Source: Pleurotus ostreatus/Saccharomyces cerevisiae fusant (Eukaryota > Opisthokonta). From it: a stretch of 33,338 nt of DNA. The DNA is taken from NCBI GenBank assembly GCA_024196135.1, contig JAMQCK010000259.1, forward strand, positions 1 through 33,338, in the 5' to 3' direction. Positions 1 through 11,240 of the stretch are shown here, one piece after another. The notes beneath the pieces were generated by a model. That model made no database searches. It was not told the origin of the DNA and worked only from the letters and a program-made list of their open reading frames with translations. The translations under genes and the position numbers were made by a program. Each line of letters opens with the position of its first letter. Within the stretch, counting starts at the first letter, position 1.

Positions 1-723
1 CCCTCGCACGCCTTCCGCGCGCACGCAGCCGCCCTCCCCTTCCTCCGCCACTTCGCCTTCTCGGTCCGGGCCGCCGTGCACGGCAACCGCGCGTCCGACC
101 CAGACCTCTTCCCCGCCATCGCCGACTTCCTGCGCGACCGCAAGGACATGCGCGCGGTCGAGCTGCTCGTGCCTGAGGACCCCGTCGTGCAGCGCGAGGT
201 AGGCTTTGGCGCCGCAGTGTGGGGCATGCTCCCCACGCTCGTCGCGCTCAAGAGCCTCTCCATCACGTACCCGGCGGACCTCGCGTCCGGTCTGGCCCCG
301 TGGCTGGTCCCCAGATCGGTGGAAGCGCTCGAGCTGGAGGGCGTGGCGTGGACGATGCCTGATCCTGGGCCTTTCTTGACGGTGCGTTTTAATTAAGCGA
401 AATTAACGGGGGATTTTGTTGAGCTTGCATCGCAGCAATTAGGAAGTGGCATGCCCTCAGGGCTACGCTACATCGCATTTTCCGACTTTCCCTTCCGTGC
501 GGGACCGGCGCTGATCGTGTCGCGCGGTTTCCAGGCGGTCAGAGTAATTCGCATCGGCAGCAATTACTATACCGTGAGGGAGGCGATGGACAATAGTGGG
601 AACCCTACCCGCGAGGTGGAGCTATGGCCAAGACGACGTGCATTATACTACGCCGCGGACTGGCTGGAGTGGCATGGATGCTTGGCCGCGATGGAATATT
701 GTGCCCGGACGCTGGGCTTTTGA
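1..723 (+). CDS. 3' end of an unidentified protein, F-box/LRR-like
   Basis: Two exons are visible, 1-381 and 436-723. The 54-nt intron 382-435 starts GTGCGT and ends GCAG. Joining is phase 0 and avoids the stop that follows if it is not spliced. The first exon is open from base 1, so the start lies upstream of the window. The visible 223 residues contain leucine-rich stretches such as LKSLSITYPADL and VEALELEG, the style of the C-terminal halves of basidiomycete F-box-like proteins that score rows of leucine-rich segments. No F-box is visible, since it would be N-terminal and outside the window. The protein ends near LEWHGCLAAMEYCARTLGF. The family call is an inference from composition only; a generic hypothetical protein is equally possible. 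Confidence 0.6.
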
Positions 724-998
724 ATATTATACCTAAACAATACGATACACCGTCTCGCTATCACTCTGCTTTTTCTTGCTCTGTATATATTGATTACAAC
801 GTTCTCGTCGACCTATGTATTACTACTGCTCGTACATAAGCTAGTCTAGTACAATGAAATAACCGAACATGAAGGATAAGCGACGGATCGAGTGAAAAAG
901 GACGCGGGAGGAAATACAATAAAGCAACGAAAGCAACGACGTGGACAGAACGACACCAAAGCAGAAAATGGTCCAGCAGGCAAGCGTCCCAACGTTTG

Positions 999-3900
999 TC
1001 ACCTCTTCGACCTAGGCGCCGCTTTCCTACCCCCGCCCTGGCTACCCGTCTTCGCCTTCGACGCGGACGGCGGAGGCCCGCTCACTTCCACAATGTCAAT
1101 CTCAGAACCCGACGAATCCGACTCTACGGCATCCTCGGCCTTCTTCTTCTTCGCCTCCTCTTTCTCCCTCTCCTTCTGCGCCTTCGCGACCTTGTAGTCC
1201 TCGGACTCTTTGCGAATGATGTCCCTCAGCTCCTGCCGCAGGGTCCCTACTTCATGCTCGCGCCAGGCCCGCTTGCGCTCATTGTGGTCGCCTCTATTCC
1301 TCTTACGGTCCGCCTGCCGATGGTGTGAGTTAGTTGTACCCTGGATAGGGATTTCTACTTACACAGATCGTTCGCAGGAACGCCTCAGGATCGCTCAGGA
1401 AGGTGCGGAAGAAGTGTATCAGGTACACGCCGCAGTCACAGAAGTTGGGTTGCACGGGAACCTTGAATACTGGGTAAGCCAGCGGCAAACACGCATGCAA
1501 ACCTTACTGACCGAAGCCATTTTTCCCTTGACGTCCGACACGTTCTCCACTTGTTTCTTGTCACGCGCCTCAAGCCCGAGGTAGGCGTTGAGTTGGTTTA
1601 TCGCTGACCGGTGTTGGCTCCCAAGCGAGTCGAACGTGATGATGAGCGTCCTGGTATACTCAGGTTAAACACTGTCCCTCCCTTTTTCCATGAAGTACTC
1701 ACTGGTCGCTGCGCAAAAGCTCAGGCTCTGCGATCCCGTCCTGGACCTCAACATCGTCTGACGTGGCATCAGGCGCGGCACGCTGCTTTCCCTTCGCCTT
1801 CTCCGACTTGACCTGCTGGTAGGTACGCATGACCTTCTTTTGCGGTGCGGTACCATAGAACTGCGCGGCAGGAACACCGCCTGACCTCGCTTTCTCTTCG
1901 TCGTCGGGGATCTCGTAGACGGTAGATGACTGGCCGTCGCTAGGTCCTCGCAGTGTTTGCTCGTCCTCGTCGAACAACGTAGTCGGATCCGGCTTGGGCG
2001 AATATCGGCTGACGTCCTTCGTGTTGTCGTTGAGCGCGAGAGGATCCGGCGACGTTGAGCCGTCCCTGCGATCCTGGCCCTCGCCAAGCGACATGTGTCC
2101 CATGCCCTGCGACATGTCCAGGTCATCCTGCGAGTCGATAGCCTCCCTAGCACCCTCACGCACATTGCTCATTGTAATGTCCCCGTCCTCGTCACATTCA
2201 TCGTCGCTCAGCATGGACAGCGGGGACATGTCGCCCATACGGAAGTCTGTCCCGACGGTCCCGGTGTGCGAGTATCCGCTCTGCGACCCAGCAAGGGCCG
2301 ACGCAGATGAAGGACGAGAAGGCGAATTCCCCCTCGATGGGCCAGGGGAGACGTGGCCGGAGAAGTTGAACGGCTCGTCGCCGTGCGATCGGTAACCCGC
2401 AATCCTCGATTCCTCCTGTGCGTCCTCTTCGAGTAGCTGGTTCGATACCTCCCTCTCATCGTTCCCGTCGCTGAAGACCTGCGACCTCGAGTATTCCGGA
2501 GTCACGTCGCGCGGCTGAGCACCCGAGATGTCGTCGTTGTCGTCGCTCGCCTCTGGCGAACGCCGAGGAGAAGGAGTAGGCGGAACTTCCTCTCCTGCAG
2601 GACCGTTCGACGTAGCGGAGGACTTTGAGGGAGCAGCCGCTTGTACCTCAGCAGCCACGATGTCCTTGTTCGATCGTAAGCTCTGTCGTCTGACTTCCAA
2701 GGCCTCATTGGCGGGCGGTGGCGGCCTGAGAACCCTTTCTGGCCGGTATATCAGAGCCATATACCAGTGAAGGCTTTAAACATGCTGTCAGTCATTGTGC
2801 ACGCTGTCTGACGCTGGGCCACTTACTTTTCGTTGATGGGCACAAAAATATAGTTCTTCGCAAACAAGTCGAACTGCTTCGTCCATTTGCGCACGCTCTG
2901 ATAGCCTTCTGCGAGACCCTCCCTACGCAGCAGTCATAAACGCTACACACAATGCAGACTGGTACATCTCCACTCACCCTTTCTTCTCTGTAAGCTTCTT
3001 GAAGAAGAAAGAGCTGAACACATGGACTTGCTGGGCGAGATCGGGGTTCTCGTTCTGCAGTTGAACGAGGTAGTACCTGCTCATATTAGTGCTAGGGTTC
3101 TTACTCGAGGAATGAGGAAAAACTCACTTGAGTGCGAACTCCAGTATCGTGTCGTTCAAATATTCGCCGGGATCTAACCGCGCGACATCCGAGTTCGTGA
3201 TATTGACCGCGCCGGGAACGCCGAAGGGGTAGGATAGGACGCTGACGACGACAGATGTCAGCCATCACGCAAGCAGACATCTGAAGGTACAGAGCCTACT
3301 CACACTTCATCGGGATCCAGAATCGGTCGTCTCCGCTCACGCGACGACTCCGCCGTTCCAGCGTTCTGCCGCGTTGAGCGTCGCGGTGGCTGCACAATGG
3401 CCACCTCTTCCTCTTCCTGCTGCTGTTTCTCCTTCTCCTTCGGCAGCGGTTGCGGTGAAGGTGCGGCATCCTGCGTCTGCCTCGCTCTCCGACCCGTCTG
3501 CAGCGCCGGTGGCACTGTAAAGCCCGTGGCTGTGGCGTGGTTGGTCCTCCTAGCAGTAGAGGCGCGCTGAGGCGAATCACCGATGGTGATGGGAGTTGGA
3601 TACATTCGCTCTTCCTGGATACGACGCGCCGATTCGGTGATGGCCTCCCAGAAGGTCTTAATGGCGGTGACAGTATCTCCTTGAAAGATGATCTCCTTCA
3701 AGCGCTGAAGCAGCCTCTGGTAGAGAGGTATCTCGCACTTGCTGAGCGCGAATCTAAGGCACACATGCCCTTCGGCAGTATCACTGCCTCTCGGGGTATT
3801 AGAATTGTGTACGAGAAGAATGCAGATAGAACACACCCTGGACGAAATGCCCGTGAGCCGTTGGCGTCTTGATAGTGGTCGAGCCATTAGGCCGGATCTT

Positions 3901-5468
3901 CGTCACGAGTCTAAGGACATGGATATGTCGATCACCCTCCTTGTATAGGGGGGCGCGCGCAGGGTCGGAGTACTTTGTACCTGCGTGAGCACTGCAAAGA
4001 TGTACACAAGTGACCTGAACTCACTTCCATCCTGTCAAAATCGCGCTTGATATCCATGCACTCCATGCGGGGGCTGTCGCCGTCCAATACGATTTTGATC
4101 TGGTTCGTACTCCATTCGATTCTGGAGTCCTCCTCGACAAGCAAGGTACCGAGATAGTACGCGGCCACTCGCAAAGACTCGTATATCCTCTTGTTCTCGT
4201 CTCGAGCCGATGACGCAGGGCCGGGTTTGAATGCAATGTTTGATTTGAGGATGTTCTAAATCGCGATGAGGCAAGGCTGCGCTCATGAAATCAACAATAT
4301 GGACTGACCTTGCCCTTCATACTATTTTTGAGTTTGTCACCTTGTACGATCTTATTCAAGTCAAGATGGGGAGGTGCGTTGCTCGTGCGAGGCGCCGCGT
4401 TGCGTCGATCTTCCAGCTGTTGTACCTTGTCCTGGGTGGTTCGCTCCTCCCACACTTTCACCAGCTTAGACACATTCCTAGGAGGCGACCGACAAACGAT
4501 ATCTGCCTTAGGAATATCCACCTCCTCAGAGTTCATCGCGTTCAGCCCAGGGTACGGTTTTCGAACTGGACCTGGTGGCATATATGGCGAATCGTCACGA
4601 GGCAGAAGCTCAATCTCCTCGTCCCCGTCCACCACGATAGGATCGTCTTGATCTTCTCCGCGCACAAGAGGTGCAGTATTGCGCGGGAGCGCGTTCTCTC
4701 GTTGCTTGACGCGCTGCTCAACGCGCTTGGTCGTTGGCCCATCGGGGCGTAGGTTAGGCTGGTCAAATGGATGAGGTCCTGCCCCGTCGATCACAAATGA
4801 GGAGGGGTCGAAGAGTTCGGGGGATGAGGAGCGCGTCGTGTTGGTGGGGTGAGATGGCCTGTCTAATAGTGGGAAGGTTAAGCAAGCGCGAACCATTTTA
4901 CAGGTCAATTACGCACTATCGAGCCGAGGCTTCTTCGTTGGCCTGTTCGTGCGCGAGGGTCCTGCATGAGCACGGTCCATTAGGTTGACGCCCCGCGGAT
5001 GTTGTTGGCCAGAGAAGTGACGCTTCTGCCCAGCATGCTGCTTGGGTGTGGAAAGGTTGTCGTTTAGACGACCTGCATAAGGGTTCTCCAGCACTGTCAG
5101 CGACAATGCCGTGTATTGTTGACGATCTAGAGGTCTCACCCCGCCAGTCATAAGACGCGACGTCGGTTGTGGCGTCTGAATTGGAACTCTTTCTCCTGGC
5201 CATGACCTAAAGCATAGTAAATAGACGCGCGCCACCCCTGGATTCAGATGCTCACTTTCGTTCTCTCTCGGTAAAACCAGTCGAGGATGCCGCCCCATGA
5301 TTGAATCCGTGCAAAGTATACAGCTGATCCCTCTCTGACGGCCTGTGCATTGGACCAGAACTGGCGCCAGCAGCGCGCCTCGTGCAAGGTAGCGGTTATG
5401 GACAAGAGTGATGAGCGCGCCAAGTGAAGCGCGACCTTGATCAATGCACCGGCCCGTGCTCCGACCAT
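999..5468 (-). CDS. Ulp2/SENP6-7-like SUMO protease (C48 cysteine peptidase)
   Basis: About 14 exons read from the minus strand: 5468-5256, 5206-5140, 5093-4917, 4862-4309, 4255-4025, 3972-about 3837, about 3750-3304, 3241-3128, 3076-2978, 2922-2827, 2773-1703, 1650-1508, 1469-1363 and 1313-999; roughly 1,250 aa. The Ulp1 fold is clear: DPGEYLNDTILEFAL begins the domain, then NYIFVPINENLHW carries the catalytic His (codon 2767-2769), ITFDSLGS the Asp and QPNFCDCGVYLIHFF the Cys. This family cleaves SUMO precursors or SUMO chains, usually in the nucleus. An acidic, Ser-rich insert of about 350 residues separates His from Asp, as in SENP6/7 and unlike Ulp1. The basic stretch PTKKPRLD is a likely nuclear signal. 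The start at 5468 is the first ATG after a TATATA at about 5528-5536; an ATG at 5203 is the alternative. The junctions around 3750-3837 and the 38-nt intron 1470-1507 are uncertain. Confidence 0.9.
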
Positions 5469-5527
5469 GGCCTCATCCCCGGAGATCGCTGATCCATCTG
5501 CGCAAGAGGTGCTGGAGAAGTTATGCA

Positions 5528-5536
5528 AGGTATATA
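5528..5536 (-). promoter_or_regulatory. TATA-like element upstream of the SUMO protease gene
   Basis: On the minus strand GTATATACC lies about 60 nt upstream of the ATG at 5468. This fits a TATA box and favours that ATG over the internal one at 5203. Confidence 0.4.
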
Positions 5537-5685
5537 CACTTCGACCTCAAGCAGATAGATTACTCAGTGACCATTCGTTATTCGAGATGGGATAAGACAG
5601 TGTTCGTAGTTTGTAGATGACTTCAAATTCGAGTCCTCGATCCAGTATCCAACCTTCCATACTAGTACACACAGAAGTCCTTCGT

Positions 5686-8600
5686 TCACGCCTCCAACAC
5701 ACGGAAGACCTACAACACAATCAGCAACCATCACCCACCACACTAGCAAGACCAACACACCTTAATCGTCCCGCTCTTCAAATCATCCAACCGATAGCTC
5801 ACCGACTCCACCGTCTGCTGCCCGACATGCTGATTCGCCTGGAACACCCGCACCTTGCTCTTCTTCCCCTCAAACTCGCCCACGATCCCCACTACGTCCT
5901 CGCCCTGCCCGACCGACAGGCTGTACGCCGCGAGCCCCTTGTGCCCCTTCAGCTTCGCGTCGCGCAGGAGCACGACATCGCCCGGCATGATCTCGCTCAC
6001 GCGCTTCTGCACCGTCTGTCCTTGCTGCGCGTACACCAGCGCGCCGTACGCCTCGGGCGGGGCGACGGACTGCGCGTTCGGCACCTCGTGCAGCGTGGCG
6101 GCAACGAAGCCGTGGAACGAGCCGTCGCCGATGAGGGTTCTCTTGCTCTTGTCAAAGAGCGTCGTCGCGGCCTCGCAGATCTGCACGCCGACGCGGCCCC
6201 AGACAGCCATGAGCTCGTCGGCAGTCAGCTCGGGCGGAGGAGCAGGAGGCTGAGCCTGCGGTGGTGGCTTGGGCTTCTCTTCCTGTTGCCACGAAAGCGA
6301 GAGGTCGGGCGGCTGCTCGAACTCCATGTTGACACCGCCCGGCGTGAGCTCCCACTGCGAGAGCGTGCTGTCCGACATGCCGGATTGCTCTTCGTGCGGT
6401 GGCGGCGGAGGAGGTGCAGCAGAACGAGGCGGCGGAGGACGGCTGCCTCTGGGAGGCGGGAGCGGCGCATGTTCATCCTCTTCCTCGGGTTCACCGCTCT
6501 CCTCAACCATCACGTACTCGCTCTGCGGAGGCTTCTGTCCCGCCGACTTCGTCGTATGATCAGATCTGACCGTCTGCTTCGACTCGACGCTTGCCACAGA
6601 CGACTTGCGCTGAGGCGGCGGGACATGAGGCACAGGAGGTCGTCCAGTGGGTATCGGCGGCGCCCCAGGCTGCGATGCGCGCCGCGGTGGCGGATGCCCA
6701 CCAGCACGCGACGGAATAGGCGGGGGCGGCGCCTCTTCCATCGCATCCTCATGCCGCACCTCCTCCATCTCGCTATCCTCCGCCTCCACCTTCACGCCCT
6801 CGCTCTCATGCTCAGAGTCCAAGTCCTCAGGTGGCGGTGGTGGCGGATGCGATGCAGGCGGCAGAGGCGGTCGGCCGGTAGGCGGTGGTGGCGGACGTCC
6901 CAAAGGCGGATGAGGGGCGCGCTCAGTCGGCGGAGCAGAAGCAGCCTGCGCTGACTCGTCCCGCTCATCCTTCAGCACATGCGACTGCTTCGGGGGCATA
7001 CCCATCGGCAGCATCCCAAAGCGCATGCCACCCATGTTCGCTATCTTCGCCGCGATACGCTCCTTCCGTGCGCGCTCTTCCTCCTCTTCCGTCATCTCCG
7101 TGGGTTCGGCGGTGGTCTCTTCGGTCTCCTCTTCCTGAGCGCGAGGGGCAGGGGCTTTCGGAGCCGGCACTGGCGGCGCTTGCCCAAACTTGATGCCTCC
7201 CAACTTGGCCATACGCTCTGCGATCGTGCGCCGACGGGCAGTCTCCTCGTCCTCTTCGGCTTCAGTGGGCAGCGCAGGCGCAGCGGGAGGTGGCGGCGAG
7301 AGGTCCTCCGGACGAGGCTCCGCATACGAATTGCGGCGGCTGGGAAGGAAACCGGGGTCAATGGGATCTGAGGTAATGATGTTAGACAAACCGTGTTCAT
7401 ACCCTTCCAAGTCATACTCGCCTCCCTCATCCTCGTCCAGTACCTCGGAGCCGCCATACGGGGATTGTGGTTGGAATCGCTGCGACGCTGCCCAAGCAGT
7501 CAGCACGGACGGAACGACAGTATTCAAGTAAGATAGACTTACTAGGCGAAAGCAGTCCAGGCGACGGGTCATGCGTCGGTGCACCCGTACGGGGCGGGAT
7601 ATATAGCGGCGCTTCACTTGGCGCAGGGGAAGCCTCGACATCCGTTCTGCGAGGCGGCGTCGGCAGCGCATCTTGCGCATCTTCGTAGCCCTCGCCATCC
7701 TCCTCGTCGCTCTCCTCGATCTGTGGTGGAGGCGGCGGCGGTGGCATCGGCCTATGCGGCGCATCGACATGCGGCTGGGGTTGCGACGTCCTACGCACAG
7801 GTGGTGGCTGAGGGCCACGCTCCTCTACGGCGGACGGAGGAGGCGCAGGCGGAACAGGAACGGACGCTTTCCGCGAGGACTGCACTGACGCACGACGAGG
7901 CGGCGGAGCAGGCCGCTCTTCCTCCTCTTCCTCTTCCTGCACATGTAGGGGAGGGAGCTGTCGAGGTGACAGAGGCGTCTCTTCCTTCTCCGACTCTTCG
8001 GTCTGCGCCGGCGAAGCCGAACGAGGCGGCGGTGGAATAGACCGACGAGCCGGAGGAGGTGGAGGAGCTTCATCTTCCTCAGGCGCTGGCGAGGGCGACC
8101 TTGGCGGAGGAGGTATGGAGCGCCGTGCAGGTAGTGGCGCTGGTGCCTCCTCATCTTCCTCCTCCTGCGGCGGTGGCGAAGGCTCCCGTCTCGCAGGCGG
8201 CGGCAGCGTCGTCCTCCGCACTGGCAGCGCGCGCGATTGCTCCTCCACTGACTCGCGATCCTCCTCCACCGACTCTTGATCCTCTTCCGGCTTAGCCTGA
8301 GCCGCAATGCCGCTTCGAGGAGGCAGCACATGGACGTCCTTCTCCTCGGAATCTTCCGCAGGCACCTGACCGGTCGGCGTTTCCGCACGTTCATCATCAT
8401 CGCCGGTTTCGCTGGCTTGCAAATCGTCGTCGTTCGCGACTATAAAAAGGGAACAATATTGAGCATATTTCCAAGCAGACCACATCGTATAGATACACTG
8501 TTAAATTTGTTCGAGAAAAGTGAAGGGATCATTTACCATCGTCTTCAATTTTGTTGCTCCGCGTTGACGCTACGCTCGCTTTGCGAGGAGGCGGGATCGT

Positions 8601-10717
8601 ACGCGGCGCAGGCGACTGCGGCTCAGGCGGAATGGAGCTTGCAGAGTCCTTGCGCTGAGGCGGCGGCGGCGCAAATGGGTTGATGCCACCCATCTTGGCC
8701 ATGCGCGCGGCGACACGCTTGCGACGAGCATCCTCATCGTCCTCCTCTTCCTCCGCAGACGCTTCTGGCTGAGGCGTGGGTGCGTCCTCCTGAGCGGGGG
8801 ACTCCGGACGATCGCCCTCACTGTGAGACGTTTGTTCGTAGAGCTTCGCCTTGCTTTCGTCTTTGAGGACCGTGGGCGAGGCTTTGAGTAACGTGGGCGA
8901 TGTCAGATCGCCTTCTTCCGGCTCAGCTACCTTCACATCGTCGTGCGCAGGGATGGCAGATGTCGGCGGCCTGTCCTCAACGATATCTGCAGACACGGGG
9001 GGCGGAGCGTCAGGCGACGGTGGCCTGAACTCGTCCTCATCGGCCTCAACCGGAGGCTTGGGCGCGGCTTCAGCAACGGAGGATTTGCGAGAGCCCGCGT
9101 CGAGCGAGGGCTTGCGAGCGGAGTCGATGGAGGCCTTGCGCTCCGCGTCAATAGACTTGCGGGCGCTGCTAATAGACGACTTCCGCTCGACGTCTACCGA
9201 CGCTTTACGCTGAGAGTCGATAGACTTCCGTTTGCTCTCGTCGATGGATTTCCTGCGCTCCGCTTCCGCCTCCAATTTCTCTTCCGCCTCGTTCTCCGCC
9301 GCCATCTCCTCCCGCGACGCATGCCCCGGAGGTAGCGACACGTCCGTGTCTGCCGACTTGGAGACCTCGCCGACCTCTTTCTCTACGTCGCCGCTCTTCT
9401 GAGCACCTTCGGGGAGGATAGAGCCGGGCGAGACCACCACGCCGTCCTTGAGGACCTCATTAGACTTTGGAGGGGTGGATTTGACTTCGTCTGAGGCGGT
9501 GGTATCCTCCGAAGCAACATTGGGCGCCTCTTCAGGTGTAGGCTTTGCTTTCTCAACTTTGGCCTCCTCCGCCGGCTTCGCGGCTTCCTCTGATGCGCCC
9601 TCGATGGGAGGTGGTGGAGGTGCAGGCGAGGGTGACTTCGGCGCCTTCCTACGAGGTGGACCCGCCCGACGCGGGGCCGCTGGCATGGGCATGGAAGCAG
9701 GGGGCGAGAGCGCGGTACCGCCAGGAGTGTGCGCTTCGGTCTGGGGTGTACCGCCGGGAGATAGCGAGTCCTTCTTTGCCTCTGGCTTCGTCTCCTGCGA
9801 GAAGTAATCTGGGTATATGCGTGAGTAAGGGGTGGTATCCAAGGAGGGGTAATCGCACCTTGCGATCCGCGACGAGTACTCTCAGCAGGGGATCGCGCCG
9901 TGGAGGGAGATGTTGCCGGATGCGACTCTGGACGTATGGTTAGTCGTGATTTGGAATCCGTTATGCGCGACATACCAGGCTTGGGCGAGACTACAGGTAC
10001 AGCTTCCTCCTCAGTCTCTCCCTTGGGCTTTGCAGCGGGCTCGGGCTTCTTCTCCGGTTTCGGTGGTGCACGACCAAAGATGGGCGGGGCCATACCCACT
10101 CGCGCGCCGCCGAGGCGCGCCATCCGGGCGGCGATTGCTGCGCGTCGCTGCCGCTCCTCCTCTTCCGGATCTGCCTCCTTCTCCTCCGTGCCTTCGCCTT
10201 CAGCAGCGGGCTCTTCTCCTTCAGCACGCTCCTTGTCTTCATGATGTTCGGCTGATGGTGATTTGGCGCCTTCGCGGGCCTCCTCTGATGGCGCGCCGAG
10301 CTCCTTCTTGGCTTTCGATGCTTCCTCGTCTTCGTCCGGTGTAGGCGAGCGTACCGCGGGCGGCGGCTTCCACTTAGGCTTCTCCGTCGCTGGCTTCGGT
10401 GCGACAGGCGGTGCCGGCGCGCCGAACGCACCACGCCCTTGCAGCGCCGCCATGCGCTCCTTGAGACTTCCTCCCTTCCCTATCGCCTCCTTCGCATCCG
10501 CAGCCGACATCCCCGCGCGCTTCTTCTCCTCAGCCGTCTCCGTAGACGCTGCCGCAGGCGGAGGTGATGGCGAACGCGGCTTCCAGTTCGACAATCCGCC
10601 AGGCTTGGGGCGCGGCGCCGGTGGGGGTGCGGGCTGCGGGGCAGAGGCGCCCGACTTCTCGAAGGCGGCGATCCGGTCGCGCAGGGAGCCGACCTTGCGA
10701 GGCGGTGGATCAGACAT
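5686..10717 (-). CDS. BBC1: BBC1/MTI1-like cortical actin-patch protein
   Basis: Six exons: 10717-9976, 9927-9859, 9808-8537, 8439-7543, 7487-5761 and 5709-5686, giving 1,576 aa; all phases close and the last splice gives the C-terminus GTIKVFRVLEA. Most of the protein is disordered, rich in Pro, Glu and Ala, with polyproline runs suited to SH3 partners. The C-terminal ~170 residues (from about DELMAVWGRVGVQI to the end) form the folded BBC1/AIM3-type domain. In yeast, Bbc1 sits at actin patches, binds type I myosin and restrains Las17/WASP. No SH3 domain is seen at the N-terminus, which begins MSDPPPRKVGSLRDRIAAFE, whereas yeast Bbc1 starts with one. Four copies of an RMAxxGG motif and a block of RKxSxD repeats are described separately. 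Its start lies 207 bp from the divergent gene at 10925. Confidence 0.85.
6997..10165 (-). repeat. Four dispersed RMA-x2-GG motifs inside the BBC1-like protein
   Basis: The pattern R-x(3)-I/V-A-x-[RK]-[MI]-A-x-[LM]-G-G, followed by a Gly/Pro-rich tail ending PP, occurs four times. Approximate positions are 10085-10165 (IAARMARLGGARVG), 8671-8735 (VAARMAKMGGINPF), 7181-7240 (IAERMAKLGGIKFG) and 6997-7070 (IAAKIANMGGMRFG). Each is preceded by a Glu/Arg-rich helix-like stretch. Two weaker relatives, LRDRIAAFEKSGA and LKERMAALQGRGAFG, lie at the N-terminus. Regular reuse in a disordered protein suggests a short binding motif for a repeated partner; the partner is not evident from the sequence. Confidence 0.75.
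9068..9265 (-). repeat. Tandem RKxSxD repeats in the BBC1-like protein
   Basis: About nine successive units of roughly 8-9 residues of the type R-K-[SA]-[IS]-[DVS], for example RRKSIDESKRKSID and RKASIDSARKPSLD. Each has a basic residue pair before Ser, the consensus of AGC-type kinases. The underlying DNA is an imperfect minisatellite, which explains the repetitive look of this stretch. Confidence 0.75.
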
Positions 10718-10924
10718 GATTGTTCAGGACGAGAATGTTATCTTCCAGAGATCAGTAGAGGCGCTCGACACCGTGGCCGGCGATGAGCACGCGCGTCGCC
10801 CCGCGAGGCAACAGTTGACGTCCGTTTGGCATGTCGGACGATCGGGCCGGATCTCCGGCAGCGCGTCGATCGGTGCTTTCCTGATCTCTCGAACTTCACG
10901 ACTTGTTCAAAGCCGCCATTCACC
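10718..10924. promoter_or_regulatory. Shared divergent promoter region, 207 bp
   Basis: This interval separates the start of the BBC1-like gene (minus) from the start of the small basic protein gene (plus), so it must serve both. I see no clear TATA box. The plus-strand start has a strong context, CACCATGGGG. Confidence 0.5.
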
Positions 10925-11240
10925 ATGGGGAAGAGCGCGAAGATGTGCAAGCGGGTCGTGCGTATCTACTCAGCTGAAAACTTGAAAGGAATATTGATGT
11001 TACGCTCAGAAAAAGACTGCCTTGTCGGTCTCGCAGGCAGCCGCCCAGAAGCCTAGCGCCCCTTCCCCCTCTGCCGCTATACAGCAATCCAAGAAGAAGG
11101 CGAACCTTAAGCAAAAAGCACAGCAAAGGGGGAAGCATGCTGATGGGCCCGTACTTGGAGGCGCCGACTACGTAGACCTCATGATGGGAAGCAGGAAGAA
11201 GGCAAAGGAGCAGGCTGCAAAATTGCCTCCGCCTGAGTGA
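10925..11240 (+). CDS. Conserved small basic protein, 87 aa
   Basis: Two exons, 10925-10957 and 11010-11240, with a 52-nt intron starting GTGCGT and ending CTCAG; the phase is 0. The product starts MGKSAKMCKRV, has a Lys/Gln-rich middle (QQSKKKANLKQKAQQ), then LGGADYVDLMMGSRKKAKEQAAK and a short acidic end. This architecture (MGKSAK start, basic middle, LGGADYV-LMMG block) is one I recognise as recurring in fungal hypothetical proteins, but I know of no assigned function. The basic helix suggests a nuclear or nucleolar RNA-binding role, which is inference only. The start is supported by a near-ideal ATG context. Confidence 0.75.

Noticed and set aside
5617..6954. Long plus-strand open frame of 445 codons
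   Set aside because: It is rich in Arg, His and Leu, has no motif and lies antisense to the BBC1-like exon, whose Pro/Glu-rich codons leave the opposite strand free of stops.
8529..9943. Several long frames on both strands over the BBC1-like gene
   Set aside because: Low-complexity GC-rich codons keep several frames open. Only the minus-strand chain with matching splice phases gives a protein with conserved ends.
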